Shown: piece by piece, positions 27,901 to 34,345 of the stretch
How positions within the stretch are numbered: position 1 is the stretch's first letter
Layout of the letters: each line of letters begins with the position of its first letter
Notes under the pieces: model-generated
Database searches by the model: none
Told to the model about the DNA's origin: nothing
What the model saw: the letters and a program-made list of their open reading frames with translations, nothing else
Program-made: the position numbers and the translations under genes
Assembly (NCBI GenBank): GCA_903881085.1
Contig: CAIRSA010000402.1
Coordinates: 1 to 45,937 of the forward strand
Direction: 5' to 3'
DNA length: 45,937 nt
Origin: an uncultured Acidobacteriia bacterium
Lineage (GTDB): Bacteria > Acidobacteriota > Terriglobia > Bryobacterales > Bryobacteraceae

Positions 27901-28417
27901 TCCAGGTGCGGCTTATGGCGTCGGAACTGCTGGTGGTCACGACACCGGGTACCAGTTGCAAGAGATCGGAGACGTTTCGCCCCTTCACCAACAGGTTCTC
28001 CACCTGGCTGCTGGTGATGTTCGCTGAGCGTTCTGAACTTGCCGTCTGCACGGTTGCCCCCTGCGCCATAATGGTCACGCTCTGCGAGACGTTGCCTACT
28101 TCCAGGCGCAGATTGCCAAGCGACAGAGTTTCCGATGCGCTTAGCGTGAGGGCATCGATCTGAATTCCTTTGAACCCTGAGGATTGAACCTGGACCTTAT
28201 ATTGGCCAGGCTCTATCGTGGCGAAACTGAATGCGCCATTGGGTGCGGTTTTCGTCGAGCGTTTGATGCCCGTCGAAATCTGGGTAATGGAAACGTCGGC
28301 GCCGGAGACGGAGAGTCCCCCTGGATCCTCGACAGCGCCAAGGATAGTGCCGGTGATGGACTGTGCGCTCAAAGTCTGCGACAGTGCAAATGCGAATAGC
28401 GAGAGGCGAAGCAACAT
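24995..28417 (-). CDS. Oar-like TonB-dependent receptor with CarboxypepD_reg domain (2)
   Basis: A 1140-residue outer-membrane receptor. Signal peptide 1-19, CarboxypepD_reg domain about 20-100 (SITGTILGAVEDPGG, then YKVQVQSSGFKG), a plug-like segment about 120-240 (LLVKGRNVSDLLQLVPGVV) and a long barrel ending in LGAKLYF. Probably imports a bulky substrate through TonB. AAGGGA about ten bases upstream supports the ATG at 28417. It is not closely similar to receptor 1 outside the family core, and sits alone between a toxin-antitoxin pair and a divergent peroxiredoxin. Confidence 0.93.
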   Translation of the reverse strand: MLLRLSLFAFALSQTLSAQSITGTILGAVEDPGGLSVSGADVSITQISTGIKRSTKTAPNGAFSFATIEPGQYKVQVQSSGFKGIQIDALTLSASETLSLGNLRLEVGNVSQSVTIMAQGATVQTASSERSANITSSQVENLLVKGRNVSDLLQLVPGVVTTSSSDAISRTWTPNIMGGRNNTANLTVDGMAISDIGNNTSSAISVSMDAVSEVKVLVSNYQAEYGRMSGGTVELITKSGGKQFHGSGSYFNRNEDYNANNFFSNRVGIARPLYRFNTLDYTIGGPVFIPKVMPSLRNKLFFFWSQEYWPEKTSQPVNQVTVPTALERKGDFSQSVDLNNKQIPVKDPTNGTPFAGNVIPASRIDPNGIALLNFFPLPNFLNRTVSSGRYNFVNQSITTTPQLMHTLKIDYAVTSKDLVSFTFSRHHDNETGALGLPTSNANWPQLTRTYSTIGTVLVGHYQKIISPTLINEFTVGLTRRPENEIISNADLLSNQRNNVGFKLGQLYPSANPLGLIPNVTFGGVTGAVNLNMDGRTPLDQNLNIANFVDNITKIAGSHIIKAGVFINRSQRGAQVPITFNGAIDFGTNANNPLDSGYAFGNAALGVFNSYTEATSRPYEKVNINDVEWFVQDNWKVSKKLTIDAGIRFTLIEPMYEINGQASSFSPSLYDPKQAVHLIMPTIVGGKRIGIDPRTGTTYAASLIGASAPGAGSIYNGLQVATDKSVPRGLTNSPGLQWGPRLGFAYDPFGNGKTAIRGGFGMFYNLQDFQLMRLLAAQAPFVSTPTIAFGNLNQLLAAPGFQFPQSIIGLDKNSRAPMVMNMSFSIQRNIGWGTVVDVGYAGALGRHLPWQRNLASVPFGADFAAANADPTNTKVPLPSAFLRPYPGYTDVSMREWGSSSTYHSLQTSVNRRFAKGMQFGGSWTWSKALDYNDTDFVNVSSLIPARIWNYGLASYDRTHVAKINYLWDIPGLRSKSTLARIATTGWQLSGITSFVSGTPLGVGFSQVTATDITGSPTDGPRIVVTGNPILAKSDRTFSQNFNTSVFKLPAIGTVGNAAKTEIRGPGINNFDVAVFKNFPIKEPVHLQLRFEFYNAFNHTQFTGLDTTARFDTSGNQVNASFGSFTAAGNPRIMQLGAKLYF

Positions 28418-28542
28418 GGCCGAATGTCCCTTTTTACAAAATTCGAGTTTCGGTCACTATATCACCGTTTCGGCTGCTCGTGCGAAAATCGAATCCTGCC
28501 GTCCTTGAACTGAATCACATAAGCAAACTCCAAGGAGAGAAA

Positions 28543-29202
28543 ATGTCACTACGCATCAACGACGAAGCACCCAACTTTACCGCCCAAACAACGCAGGGCG
28601 AGATCGATTTCCACAATTGGATTGGCGATAGCTGGGCCATCCTCTTTTCACACCCCAAAGACTTCACCCCGGTCTGCACTACCGAACTGGGTTACGTAGC
28701 GAAGCTCGAGCCCGACTTCGCGGCACGCAATTGCAAGGTGATCGGCCTCAGTGTCGACCCCGTGGATAGCCATGGAAAGTGGGCCGCCGATATCGAGGAG
28801 ACGCAAGGCGCGAAGGTCAACTTTCCGATGATTGGCGACCCGGAACTGAAAGTGGCAAAGCTTTATAACATGCTGCCGGCCGAGGCAGGCACAACGTCGG
28901 AAGGCCGCACCGCCGCCAACAACGCCACAGTGCGCACCGTCTTCATCATCGGACCCGACAAGAAAATCAAGTTGATGCTCGCTTACCCGATGACCACCGG
29001 GCGCAACTTCGATGAGATCCTGCGCGTGCTCGATTCCATGCAATTGACGGCGAAACACAAAGTCGCCACGCCGGTGAACTGGAAGAACGGCGACGATGTG
29101 ATTATTGTACCGGCCGTCTCGGATGAAGAAGCGAAGCAGAAGTATCCGGCAGGCTTCAAGACAGTAAAGCCGTATCTGCGCATCGTTGCGCAGCCCGAAT
29201 AA
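28543..29202 (+). CDS. 1-Cys peroxiredoxin (Prx6 family)
   Basis: A 219-residue peroxidase that reduces hydrogen peroxide and alkyl hydroperoxides. The peroxidatic cysteine is Cys45 in DFTPVCTTE, the family signature. The long C-terminal domain and absence of a resolving Cys in the usual place mark it as Prx6/1-Cys type; GLSVDPVDSHGKW and YPMTTGRNFDEILRVLDS are typical. AAGGAGA just upstream fixes the ATG at 28543, although the frame is open further 5'. The gene is divergent from TonB receptor 2 and followed by a dispersed repeat. Confidence 0.95.
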   Translation: MSLRINDEAPNFTAQTTQGEIDFHNWIGDSWAILFSHPKDFTPVCTTELGYVAKLEPDFAARNCKVIGLSVDPVDSHGKWAADIEETQGAKVNFPMIGDPELKVAKLYNMLPAEAGTTSEGRTAANNATVRTVFIIGPDKKIKLMLAYPMTTGRNFDEILRVLDSMQLTAKHKVATPVNWKNGDDVIIVPAVSDEEAKQKYPAGFKTVKPYLRIVAQPE

Positions 29203-29252
29203 CACTTCCGTTGCCACTCGTTGTTCAATTCGGATATTTTTGAAGTTAGTTT

Positions 29253-29361
29253 TCGCACAGGCAAATTGCCTGCGCCACCCACGGACATCCACTGTGTCGA
29301 AGGGTGGGGTAGGCAATTTGCCTGCCCTGACTAACTTTAAAGTCACCTCGCCCTCACTGAC
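29253..29361. repeat. Dispersed intergenic palindromic repeat, copy A
   Basis: This copy occupies much of the 315-base gap after the peroxiredoxin gene, where I see no gene. The conserved core (29301-29361) contains AGGCAATTTGCCT, the palindrome ACTTTAAAGT and the tail CGCCCTCACTGAC. Related copies lie at 36263-36371 and 45778-45880. An additional palindrome, GGCAAATTGCC, is present at its 5' end only in this copy. Confidence 0.8.
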
Positions 29362-29517
29362 GCGGCTGCTAAATGCTGCGAAACTGGCGAGACAACTCGA
29401 ATATCTTGTTCTTCTCGCAAAAACTATGTGCCATTCGGCAATTCGCCTGCCCGCTCGTTTGCGAGTTGTACGCAACAACACTACCCGCCGCAGGCGCGGG
29501 GGCGATATGATGAGACC

Positions 29518-30381
29518 ATGCTCACCCGTCGTGATCTCTTCAAAGCCGCCGCGTTTGCCGGCGCCAGCCTGGAAGCTGCCTCATATACCAAGCCGCTTGG
29601 CGTTCAACTCTACACTGTGCGCAGTGTGATGCCGAAGGATCCGGCCGCCACCCTGAAAGCGATTGCCGCCATCGGCTTCGCTGAAGCGGAAATGACCTGG
29701 GATGGCGTGGAAAAGACTCTGCCCATGGTAAAGGATGCCAAGCTGAACCCTGTCAGCATCCACCTTCCCACTCCAATTCTGAACGGCAATTGGGGCAAGG
29801 CCAAACCCGTCACGTGGGCCGAAGCAATCGACGTTTCCCACAAAGCCGGCATGAAATTTATGGTCATTCCCTACATCGCCATCCCCGAGCGCGGCAAAAC
29901 ACTGGATGACTTCCGCACCATGGCCGACAAAATGAACAAGGCCGGCGAGCAGGTGAAGAAGGCCGGTATGCAGCTCTGCTATCACAATCACGCGTTTGAA
30001 TTCGCGGCCATGGAAGGCTCGCGCCCCATCGACGTGTTGCTGGAAAAGACCGATGCCAAGCTGGTGGGCATTGAGCTCGACGTGTTCTGGGTGAGCGTGA
30101 CGGGTAACGATCCGGTGGCGATGCTAAAGAAAATGCCCGGCCGGTTCCCTCTGGTGCATCTAAAAGACAAGAAGACCGGCGCCGCGGTAAGGTTCGACGA
30201 AAAGGTGGAGCGCGATACATTTAAGGAAGTGGGCAATGGCTCGCTCGACTTCAAAGCGCTTCTCGCCGCCGCCAAGCAGAGTGGCGTGAAACATTACTTT
30301 GTGGAGCAGGATCAGACGCCCGGCGATCCGCTGGAAAGTCTGAAAACTTCCTACACGAACGTCCGTGCATTGAAATGGTAA
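29518..30381 (+). CDS. Sugar phosphate isomerase/epimerase (TIM barrel), Tat-like leader
   Basis: A 287-residue xylose-isomerase-like barrel from ATG 29518. The leader MLTRRDLFKAAAFAGASLEA has a twin-arginine motif and suggests export. Barrel landmarks are PLGVQLYTVRSV, IGFAEAEMTWDG, GMQLCYHNHAFEF, LVGIELDVFWVS (metal-binding Glu/Asp) and FPLVHLKDKKTG (His). Substrate unknown. It lies 14 bases upstream of rpiB in the same direction, so it may be the first gene of the rpiB-glyA-glycosyltransferase cluster. A reading frame extends 90 bases further upstream but lacks family similarity. Confidence 0.87.
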   Translation: MLTRRDLFKAAAFAGASLEAASYTKPLGVQLYTVRSVMPKDPAATLKAIAAIGFAEAEMTWDGVEKTLPMVKDAKLNPVSIHLPTPILNGNWGKAKPVTWAEAIDVSHKAGMKFMVIPYIAIPERGKTLDDFRTMADKMNKAGEQVKKAGMQLCYHNHAFEFAAMEGSRPIDVLLEKTDAKLVGIELDVFWVSVTGNDPVAMLKKMPGRFPLVHLKDKKTGAAVRFDEKVERDTFKEVGNGSLDFKALLAAAKQSGVKHYFVEQDQTPGDPLESLKTSYTNVRALKW

Positions 30382-30395
30382 AATAGTTTTACCCA

Positions 30396-30842
30396 ATGAA
30401 GATAGCTTTAGCCGCCGATCACGCGGGTTTTGAGCTGAAAGACAGTCTATGCTCGGAGCTCGAAAAAGCCGGACATGAAGTAGTGGATTTCGGCACCGAT
30501 TCGGCGCAGTCGGTGGACTACCCTGATTTTGCAGGTAAAGTCGCGCACTACGTTGCTGCGGGTGATTCGGACTGCGGCATTCTGGTCTGCTCCACCGGCG
30601 TCGGCATGTCGATGGCGGCAAACAAAGTGGACGGCATTCGCGCAGCGCTGGCCACGATACCTGACGAAGTGGAATTGACGCGCAAGCATAACGACGCGAA
30701 TGTACTGACGCTAGGTGCACGCTATTTTGACACGCCGAAGGCCATGGAACTGGTGAATATTTTTCTGGCCACGGAATTCGAAGGCGGACGCCACGCGCGG
30801 CGCGTCGCCAAGATCGCAGAACTCGAGAAAAGCGGAAATTAA
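30396..30842 (+). CDS. rpiB: Ribose-5-phosphate isomerase B
   Basis: A 148-residue RpiB that interconverts ribulose 5-phosphate and ribose 5-phosphate. The family start MKIALAADHAGFELK includes Asp8 and His9 of the active site, and VCSTGVGMS holds the catalytic base Cys65 and phosphate-binding loop. HNDANVLTLGAR and the C-terminal FEGGRHARRV are also conserved. Only three bases separate it from glyA, a linkage seen in many bacteria. Confidence 0.96.
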   Translation: MKIALAADHAGFELKDSLCSELEKAGHEVVDFGTDSAQSVDYPDFAGKVAHYVAAGDSDCGILVCSTGVGMSMAANKVDGIRAALATIPDEVELTRKHNDANVLTLGARYFDTPKAMELVNIFLATEFEGGRHARRVAKIAELEKSGN

Positions 30843-30845
30843 TTA

Positions 30846-32126
30846 ATGGCAAATCGAAATTTTTCACGGCCTCTGGCCGAAGTCGACCCCGAAGTATTTA
30901 ATGCCATCCGGCACGAAGTGGAGCGCCAGAATTCGCGCCTGGAATTGATTGCCAGCGAGAATTTTGTTTCGGAAGCAATTCTGGAAGCCGCCGGCAGCGT
31001 GTTCACCAACAAGTACGCTGAAGGCTATCCGGGCAAGCGTTATTACGGCGGCTGCGAATACGCCGATATCGTGGAGAATCTGGCTCGCGACCGGGCTAAG
31101 AAGCTTTTCAACGCAGAGTATGCGAACGTGCAACCACATTCCGGTTCGTCGGCCAACCAGGCCGCCTACGCAGCAGTGTTGCAACCTGGCGATACGATTC
31201 TGGGCATGAACCTGGCACACGGCGGCCACCTGACGCACGGGCATGCGCTGAATTTTTCCGGCAAGACCTACAAGATCGTCCCCTACGGCGTAAGCAAAGA
31301 AGACGAACGGATCGATTACGTCGAACTGGCGAGGCTGGCCGAAGAGCACAAGCCAAAGATGATCATCGCCGGGGCCAGCGCTTATCCCCGCATTATCGAT
31401 TTCAAGAAGTTCCGCGAAGTGGCCGATTCGGTGGGCGCATTGTTCCTGGTTGACATGGCGCATTTCTCCGGCCTCGTGGCAGCGGGAATTTATCCAAACC
31501 CGTGCGAGTACGCCGATATCGTCACCTCTACCACTCATAAAACATTGCGAGGACCCCGCTCCGGCGTAATTCTGGCGAAAGAAAAGTACGGTCCGGCCAT
31601 CGACAAAATGGTGTTCCCAGGCCTGCAGGGCGGCCCGCTGGTACATATTGTTGCCGCCAAGGCCACCTGCTTCCTGGAAGCAGCCAGCGAAGAGTTCCGC
31701 GCGTATCAAAAGCAGGTTGTTCTGAATGCAGCGGCGCTCGCGGGCGGCTTGAGCGAAGCGGGCTTCCGGGTGGTTTCAGGCGGCACTGACACGCACCTGG
31801 CACTGATCGATGTGTTTGCCAAAGGTGTCCGCGGCAAAGAAGCGGAAAAGGGACTGGACGAAGCCTACATCACGGCGAACAAGAACGCCATTCCGTTTGA
31901 CGTCAATCCTCCATTAAACCCCAGCGGCATCCGGCTGGGCAGCCCGGCGGTGACAACACGTGGCTTCGGCGAAGCAGAAATGCGCAAGATCGCCGGGTTG
32001 ATCGCGGAGACGGTCGACGCGATTGCGGCCAAGGGCCTGGAAGGCGCCTCCGAAGCAATTCATGGTGTCCGCAAGGGCGTGGCTGAACTGACAGACGCCT
32101 TTCCGCTGTACGACTGGAAATCCTAA
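30846..32126 (+). CDS. glyA: Serine hydroxymethyltransferase
   Basis: A 426-residue PLP enzyme converting serine and tetrahydrofolate to glycine and 5,10-methylene-tetrahydrofolate in the cytoplasm. Visible hallmarks: LIASENFVSEAIL, YAEGYPGKRYYGGCEY, HSGSSANQAAY, DMAHFSGL and the PLP lysine in TSTTHKTLRGPRSG (Lys232). Length is normal. It sits three bases after rpiB and three bases before the glycosyltransferase gene, a tight operon. Confidence 0.97.
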   Translation: MANRNFSRPLAEVDPEVFNAIRHEVERQNSRLELIASENFVSEAILEAAGSVFTNKYAEGYPGKRYYGGCEYADIVENLARDRAKKLFNAEYANVQPHSGSSANQAAYAAVLQPGDTILGMNLAHGGHLTHGHALNFSGKTYKIVPYGVSKEDERIDYVELARLAEEHKPKMIIAGASAYPRIIDFKKFREVADSVGALFLVDMAHFSGLVAAGIYPNPCEYADIVTSTTHKTLRGPRSGVILAKEKYGPAIDKMVFPGLQGGPLVHIVAAKATCFLEAASEEFRAYQKQVVLNAAALAGGLSEAGFRVVSGGTDTHLALIDVFAKGVRGKEAEKGLDEAYITANKNAIPFDVNPPLNPSGIRLGSPAVTTRGFGEAEMRKIAGLIAETVDAIAAKGLEGASEAIHGVRKGVAELTDAFPLYDWKS

Positions 32127-32129
32127 CCA

Positions 32130-33302
32130 ATGGCCCTGCGTATCGTAATCGATGTCCGCCACCTGAAGGACTTCGGTTTCGGTACGTACATACGCAATCT
32201 GATTCGGGCGCTGGCAGCACAGCAGAGCGAAAATCACTACCAGTTAGTGGCGCTCAAGAAGGATCTGCACGATCTGGCGGGGCTGTCGGCGAACTTTCAG
32301 ATTGTCACCTACGATCGTTCAGACACCGACTGGCGTGAGCAGATCACCTTTCCCCTATTCCTGCGCAAACTGCGCGCCGACCTGTATCACATTCCACTGA
32401 ACAACGTGCCGATCATGATGCCGAAGCCCTATGTGGTAACGGTCCACGATTTAAGCAGCATTATGTTCGATCACCCGCAGGACGCGCGCAACAGCTACCA
32501 TCTGTATCGCTTCAGGCGGGGCCTGCTGCGGGCCGACCGCATCATCGCCGTATCCGGAGCGACGAAACGCGACTTGCAGTCGCTGCTGAATATACCGGCG
32601 TCGCGCATCCGCAAAATCTACAACGCCATCGATTCGAAGTTCATGGACGACGCGGCGGCGGCCGACGCCCGCGCCGCTGGGCCTGAAGCAGCCGAGCTGG
32701 AGCGGCGGCGAATCCTGGAGCGGTATCAGATCAACTACCCGTTCCTGCTTTATGCAGGCACCATCCGCCCGCAGAAAAATGTGGCGAGGCTGGTGGAGGC
32801 GTTCGCTTATATTCGCGAAGAGCTGGAACACCACGAACGCTACAAAAACCTGCGCCTGCTGATCATCGGAGACGATCTTTCGAAGTATCCGGCGGTGCGC
32901 CGGGCAGTGATTCAGACGCGCAGCGAGCAATCGGTACGATTCCTGGGCTTTGTGCCGCTCGATACTCTGCGCATTTTCTATTCTTCAGCCGAAGCATTTG
33001 TCTTCCCCTCACTTTATGAGGGGTTCGGCTTGCCGCCGCTGGAGGCGATGGCCTCCGGAACAGCCGTTATCACCTCCAGCGTCAGTTCTCTGCCTGAAGT
33101 GGTGGACAACGCGGCCATGATCGTGAACCCGGAGAACGTCTTCGACATTGCGCGCGGCATTCGCGAAGTACTGCTCGACGATGAATTGAGGAAGTCCCTG
33201 ATTGAGAAGGGCTTTGAGCGGCTGAAGTTCTTTCGCTGGGAGCAGACGGCCAAAGAAGTTTTAGAAACCTACCATGACGCGGCCTACAAGCCGGGCAACT
33301 AA
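32130..33302 (+). CDS. Glycosyltransferase family 4 (GT-B)
   Basis: A 390-residue GT4 glycosyltransferase. The N-terminal Rossmann-like half starts MALRIVIDVRHLKDFGFGTYIRNLI, a donor-side glycine-rich FGFGTY loop. The C-terminal half has LLYAGTIRPQKNVARLVEAF and the nucleotide-sugar motif SLYEGFGLPPLEAMASG (about 293-309), which contains the E-x7-E pair. It is expected to add a hexose to a surface polymer or lipid carrier. It is the last gene of the rpiB-glyA unit, three bases after glyA; the functional link to these housekeeping genes is unclear. Confidence 0.92.
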   Translation: MALRIVIDVRHLKDFGFGTYIRNLIRALAAQQSENHYQLVALKKDLHDLAGLSANFQIVTYDRSDTDWREQITFPLFLRKLRADLYHIPLNNVPIMMPKPYVVTVHDLSSIMFDHPQDARNSYHLYRFRRGLLRADRIIAVSGATKRDLQSLLNIPASRIRKIYNAIDSKFMDDAAAADARAAGPEAAELERRRILERYQINYPFLLYAGTIRPQKNVARLVEAFAYIREELEHHERYKNLRLLIIGDDLSKYPAVRRAVIQTRSEQSVRFLGFVPLDTLRIFYSSAEAFVFPSLYEGFGLPPLEAMASGTAVITSSVSSLPEVVDNAAMIVNPENVFDIARGIREVLLDDELRKSLIEKGFERLKFFRWEQTAKEVLETYHDAAYKPGN

Positions 33303-33342
33303 TTTTTGAGAATATTTCTTTCGCCCGCCACTACTAGTGTGC

Positions 33343-33642
33343 ATGTCCATGGATATTTTGCTGATGGAAGAGCTATTGAAGGATACGCTGGTAGCCCTGA
33401 CATTGCGTATTCAACCCGGCGAACGCGAGGCGTCATTCAGGCTGGGACAAGTGCTGGCGGACGGACTGATGCGGTATCTGATCCTGTCGTCACGGCCGGA
33501 GTGCGAAAAGTTAGAGGACTTTGACTTATTGCTGGAGTCCGTGGAATTCTGGGCAGGATTGCACGGTTATCCAAAACGGAAACAACCCCAAAAGCAAAAC
33601 GGACTGGTTCGAGCAACTCGCGCGGCAAATGCAGCGGGGTGA
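33343..33642 (+). CDS. Hypothetical protein, possibly frameshifted
   Basis: An unrecognised reading frame of ~100 codons. The N-terminal part (MDILLMEELLKDTLVALTLRI through LLESVEFWAGLHGY) looks like real coding sequence, but after about 33580 the frame turns into low-quality sequence (RATRAANAAG) and stops at 33642. The neighbouring +1 frame over about 33560-33754 then reads like protein (KTDWFEQLARQMQRGELQSV, MRLDKAVYERYGQLSAFEW). A single frameshift in the A/C-rich stretch 33570-33600 would join both into one ~130-residue protein ending at 33754. The start could be ATG 33343, 33349 or 33364; no Shine-Dalgarno stands out. It converges on the peptide genes. Confidence 0.45.
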   Translation: MSMDILLMEELLKDTLVALTLRIQPGEREASFRLGQVLADGLMRYLILSSRPECEKLEDFDLLLESVEFWAGLHGYPKRKQPQKQNGLVRATRAANAAG

Positions 33643-33750
33643 ACTCCAGTCCGTTATGCGATTGGATAAAGCAGTGTATGAACGCTACGGTCAATTGTCA
33701 GCATTTGAGTGGACTCGCTTAGGCAGTCACCCCCCAAACGCGGGGCGGGT

Positions 33751-33807
33751 TTAGGTACCCCAAACGGCAGATGGGTCACCGGCTTTGAGTTTGGACTTCG
33801 TCTTCAA
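33751..33807 (-). CDS. 18-residue peptide gene 2 (KAGDPSAVWGT peptide)
   Basis: A tiny gene with a TTG start (33807-33805) and TAA stop, encoding MKTKSKLKAGDPSAVWGT. A strong AAAGGAGAT Shine-Dalgarno precedes the start by about eight bases. The peptide matches peptide 1 at 16 of 18 residues. Between the two copies six sense codons and the stop codon differ silently, while only two internal residues change (I to T, M to L), the pattern expected of selected coding sequence. It has a lysine-rich N-terminus and a fixed C-terminal GDPSAVWGT. No signal peptide or membrane helix. Function unknown; a signal, a RiPP-like precursor or a membrane-active peptide are all possible. Confidence 0.72.
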   Translation of the reverse strand: MKTKSKLKAGDPSAVWGT

Positions 33808-33854
33808 TTGAGTATCTCCTTTATAAATTGGGTGGTCGTGCTTCAAGAAAACAG

Positions 33855-33870
33855 TGGCCTGGATAGGCCA
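33855..33870 (-). terminator. Hairpin between the two peptide genes
   Basis: TGGCCT-ATCC-AGGCCA on the minus strand is a perfect 6-bp stem with a four-base loop, followed by CTGTTTTCTT. It lies after peptide gene 1 and before the Shine-Dalgarno of gene 2. It may be a weak terminator or attenuator that sets the ratio of the two peptides, or may stabilise the mRNA end. Confidence 0.45.
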
Positions 33871-33888
33871 GATCTTTTAAGGGACGAA

Positions 33889-33945
33889 CTAGGTGCCCCA
33901 AACGGCAGATGGGTCGCCAGCTTTCATTTTCGATTTGATTTTCAT
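33889..33945 (-). CDS. 18-residue peptide gene 1 (KAGDPSAVWGT peptide)
   Basis: A tiny gene with ATG at 33945-33943 and TAG stop, encoding MKIKSKMKAGDPSAVWGT. AGGAAAGGAG lies about five bases before the start. A -24/-12 sigma54 promoter (33993-34007, minus strand) places transcription start near 33981, giving a ~36-base leader. It is the first of two near-identical tandem peptide genes. The N-terminus alternates lysines (positions 2, 4, 6, 8); the C-terminal nine residues, with one Trp-Gly and an Asp-Pro, are identical in both copies. I recognise no family. The divergent neighbour is a sigma54 activator, the likely regulator. Confidence 0.75.
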   Translation of the reverse strand: MKIKSKMKAGDPSAVWGT

Positions 33946-33992
33946 GACTGCTCCTTTCCTCGTTGTTTGGTTTTGCAGACACAATCTACGTT

Positions 33993-34007
33993 GCATTCCC
34001 TATGCCA
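33993..34007 (-). promoter_or_regulatory. Sigma54 (-24/-12) promoter of the peptide genes
   Basis: On the minus strand TTGGCATA-GGGA-ATGCA matches the RpoN consensus TTGGCACG-N4-TTGCA, with GG and GC exactly ten bases apart. The position fits the peptide genes, and an AAA+ sigma54 activator is encoded divergently 340 bases away. Confidence 0.72.
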
Positions 34008-34083
34008 ATCTAGGTAGAACACCCTAGCCGAACGCAAACTGATGTAAACAAGACCAATCAAGGGGGGGGGCATTAAATAGCCC

Positions 34084-34112
34084 TTGCAATCTTCTAACCT
34101 TTTGGATATACT
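34084..34112 (+). promoter_or_regulatory. Sigma70 promoter reading toward the sigma54 activator
   Basis: TTGCAA (34084-34089), 17-base spacer, TATACT (34107-34112). It would give a leader of ~230 bases before the activator start at 34346; a second, weaker TATACT at 34248-34253 could supply a shorter one. Confidence 0.55.
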
Positions 34113-34123
34113 TTACTATCCAA
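34102..34123. promoter_or_regulatory. Inverted repeat, candidate upstream activating site
   Basis: TTGGATA-N8-TATCCAA, perfect 7-bp arms. It lies about 95-116 bases upstream of the sigma54 promoter, the usual distance for enhancer-binding proteins, and overlaps the -10 box of the sigma70 promoter facing the other way, so the same protein could repress its own gene. Confidence 0.5.
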
Positions 34124-34288
34124 CAAGGTAGACATTTGTTAGTGAGGGCGGGACCGAGGGTTTAAGGCTTAGACGACACGCAAAGATCAGTACCAGAACG
34201 ACCAAAGTACCGGGACCTTCGGTTGATGTTTGGAAGAAAATCTTGAGTATACTTCGATCACGGGCGCGATATGCGGGCAACAAGAGAA

Positions 34289-34306
34289 ATGCACCAGACT
34301 GTGCAT
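34289..34306. promoter_or_regulatory. Inverted repeat before the sigma54 activator
   Basis: ATGCAC-N6-GTGCAT, a perfect 6-bp dyad 40 bases upstream of the activator start codon. Possible operator for autoregulation or an mRNA hairpin. Confidence 0.35.
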
Positions 34307-34345
34307 GACCAGCGTCTGAATTCCTTTAGGTAATAAAGAGCAGAA

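Noticed and set aside
28648..29481. Minus-strand frame carrying a SEGEVTLKLVRAGKLP segment that recurs at 36285-36488 and 45384-45908
   Set aside because: The recurring segment is only the translation of the dispersed repeat; the rest is antisense to the peroxiredoxin gene or to PIG-L.
29203..29517. Possible gene in the gap after the peroxiredoxin
   Set aside because: Contains repeat copy A and frames without Shine-Dalgarno or protein-like composition.
33709..34017. Plus-strand 102-codon frame with two TPNGRWV/APNGRWV repeats
   Set aside because: It is the antisense image of the two minus-strand peptide genes. The differences between copies are mainly silent in the minus frame but not in this one, and there is no Shine-Dalgarno on this strand.
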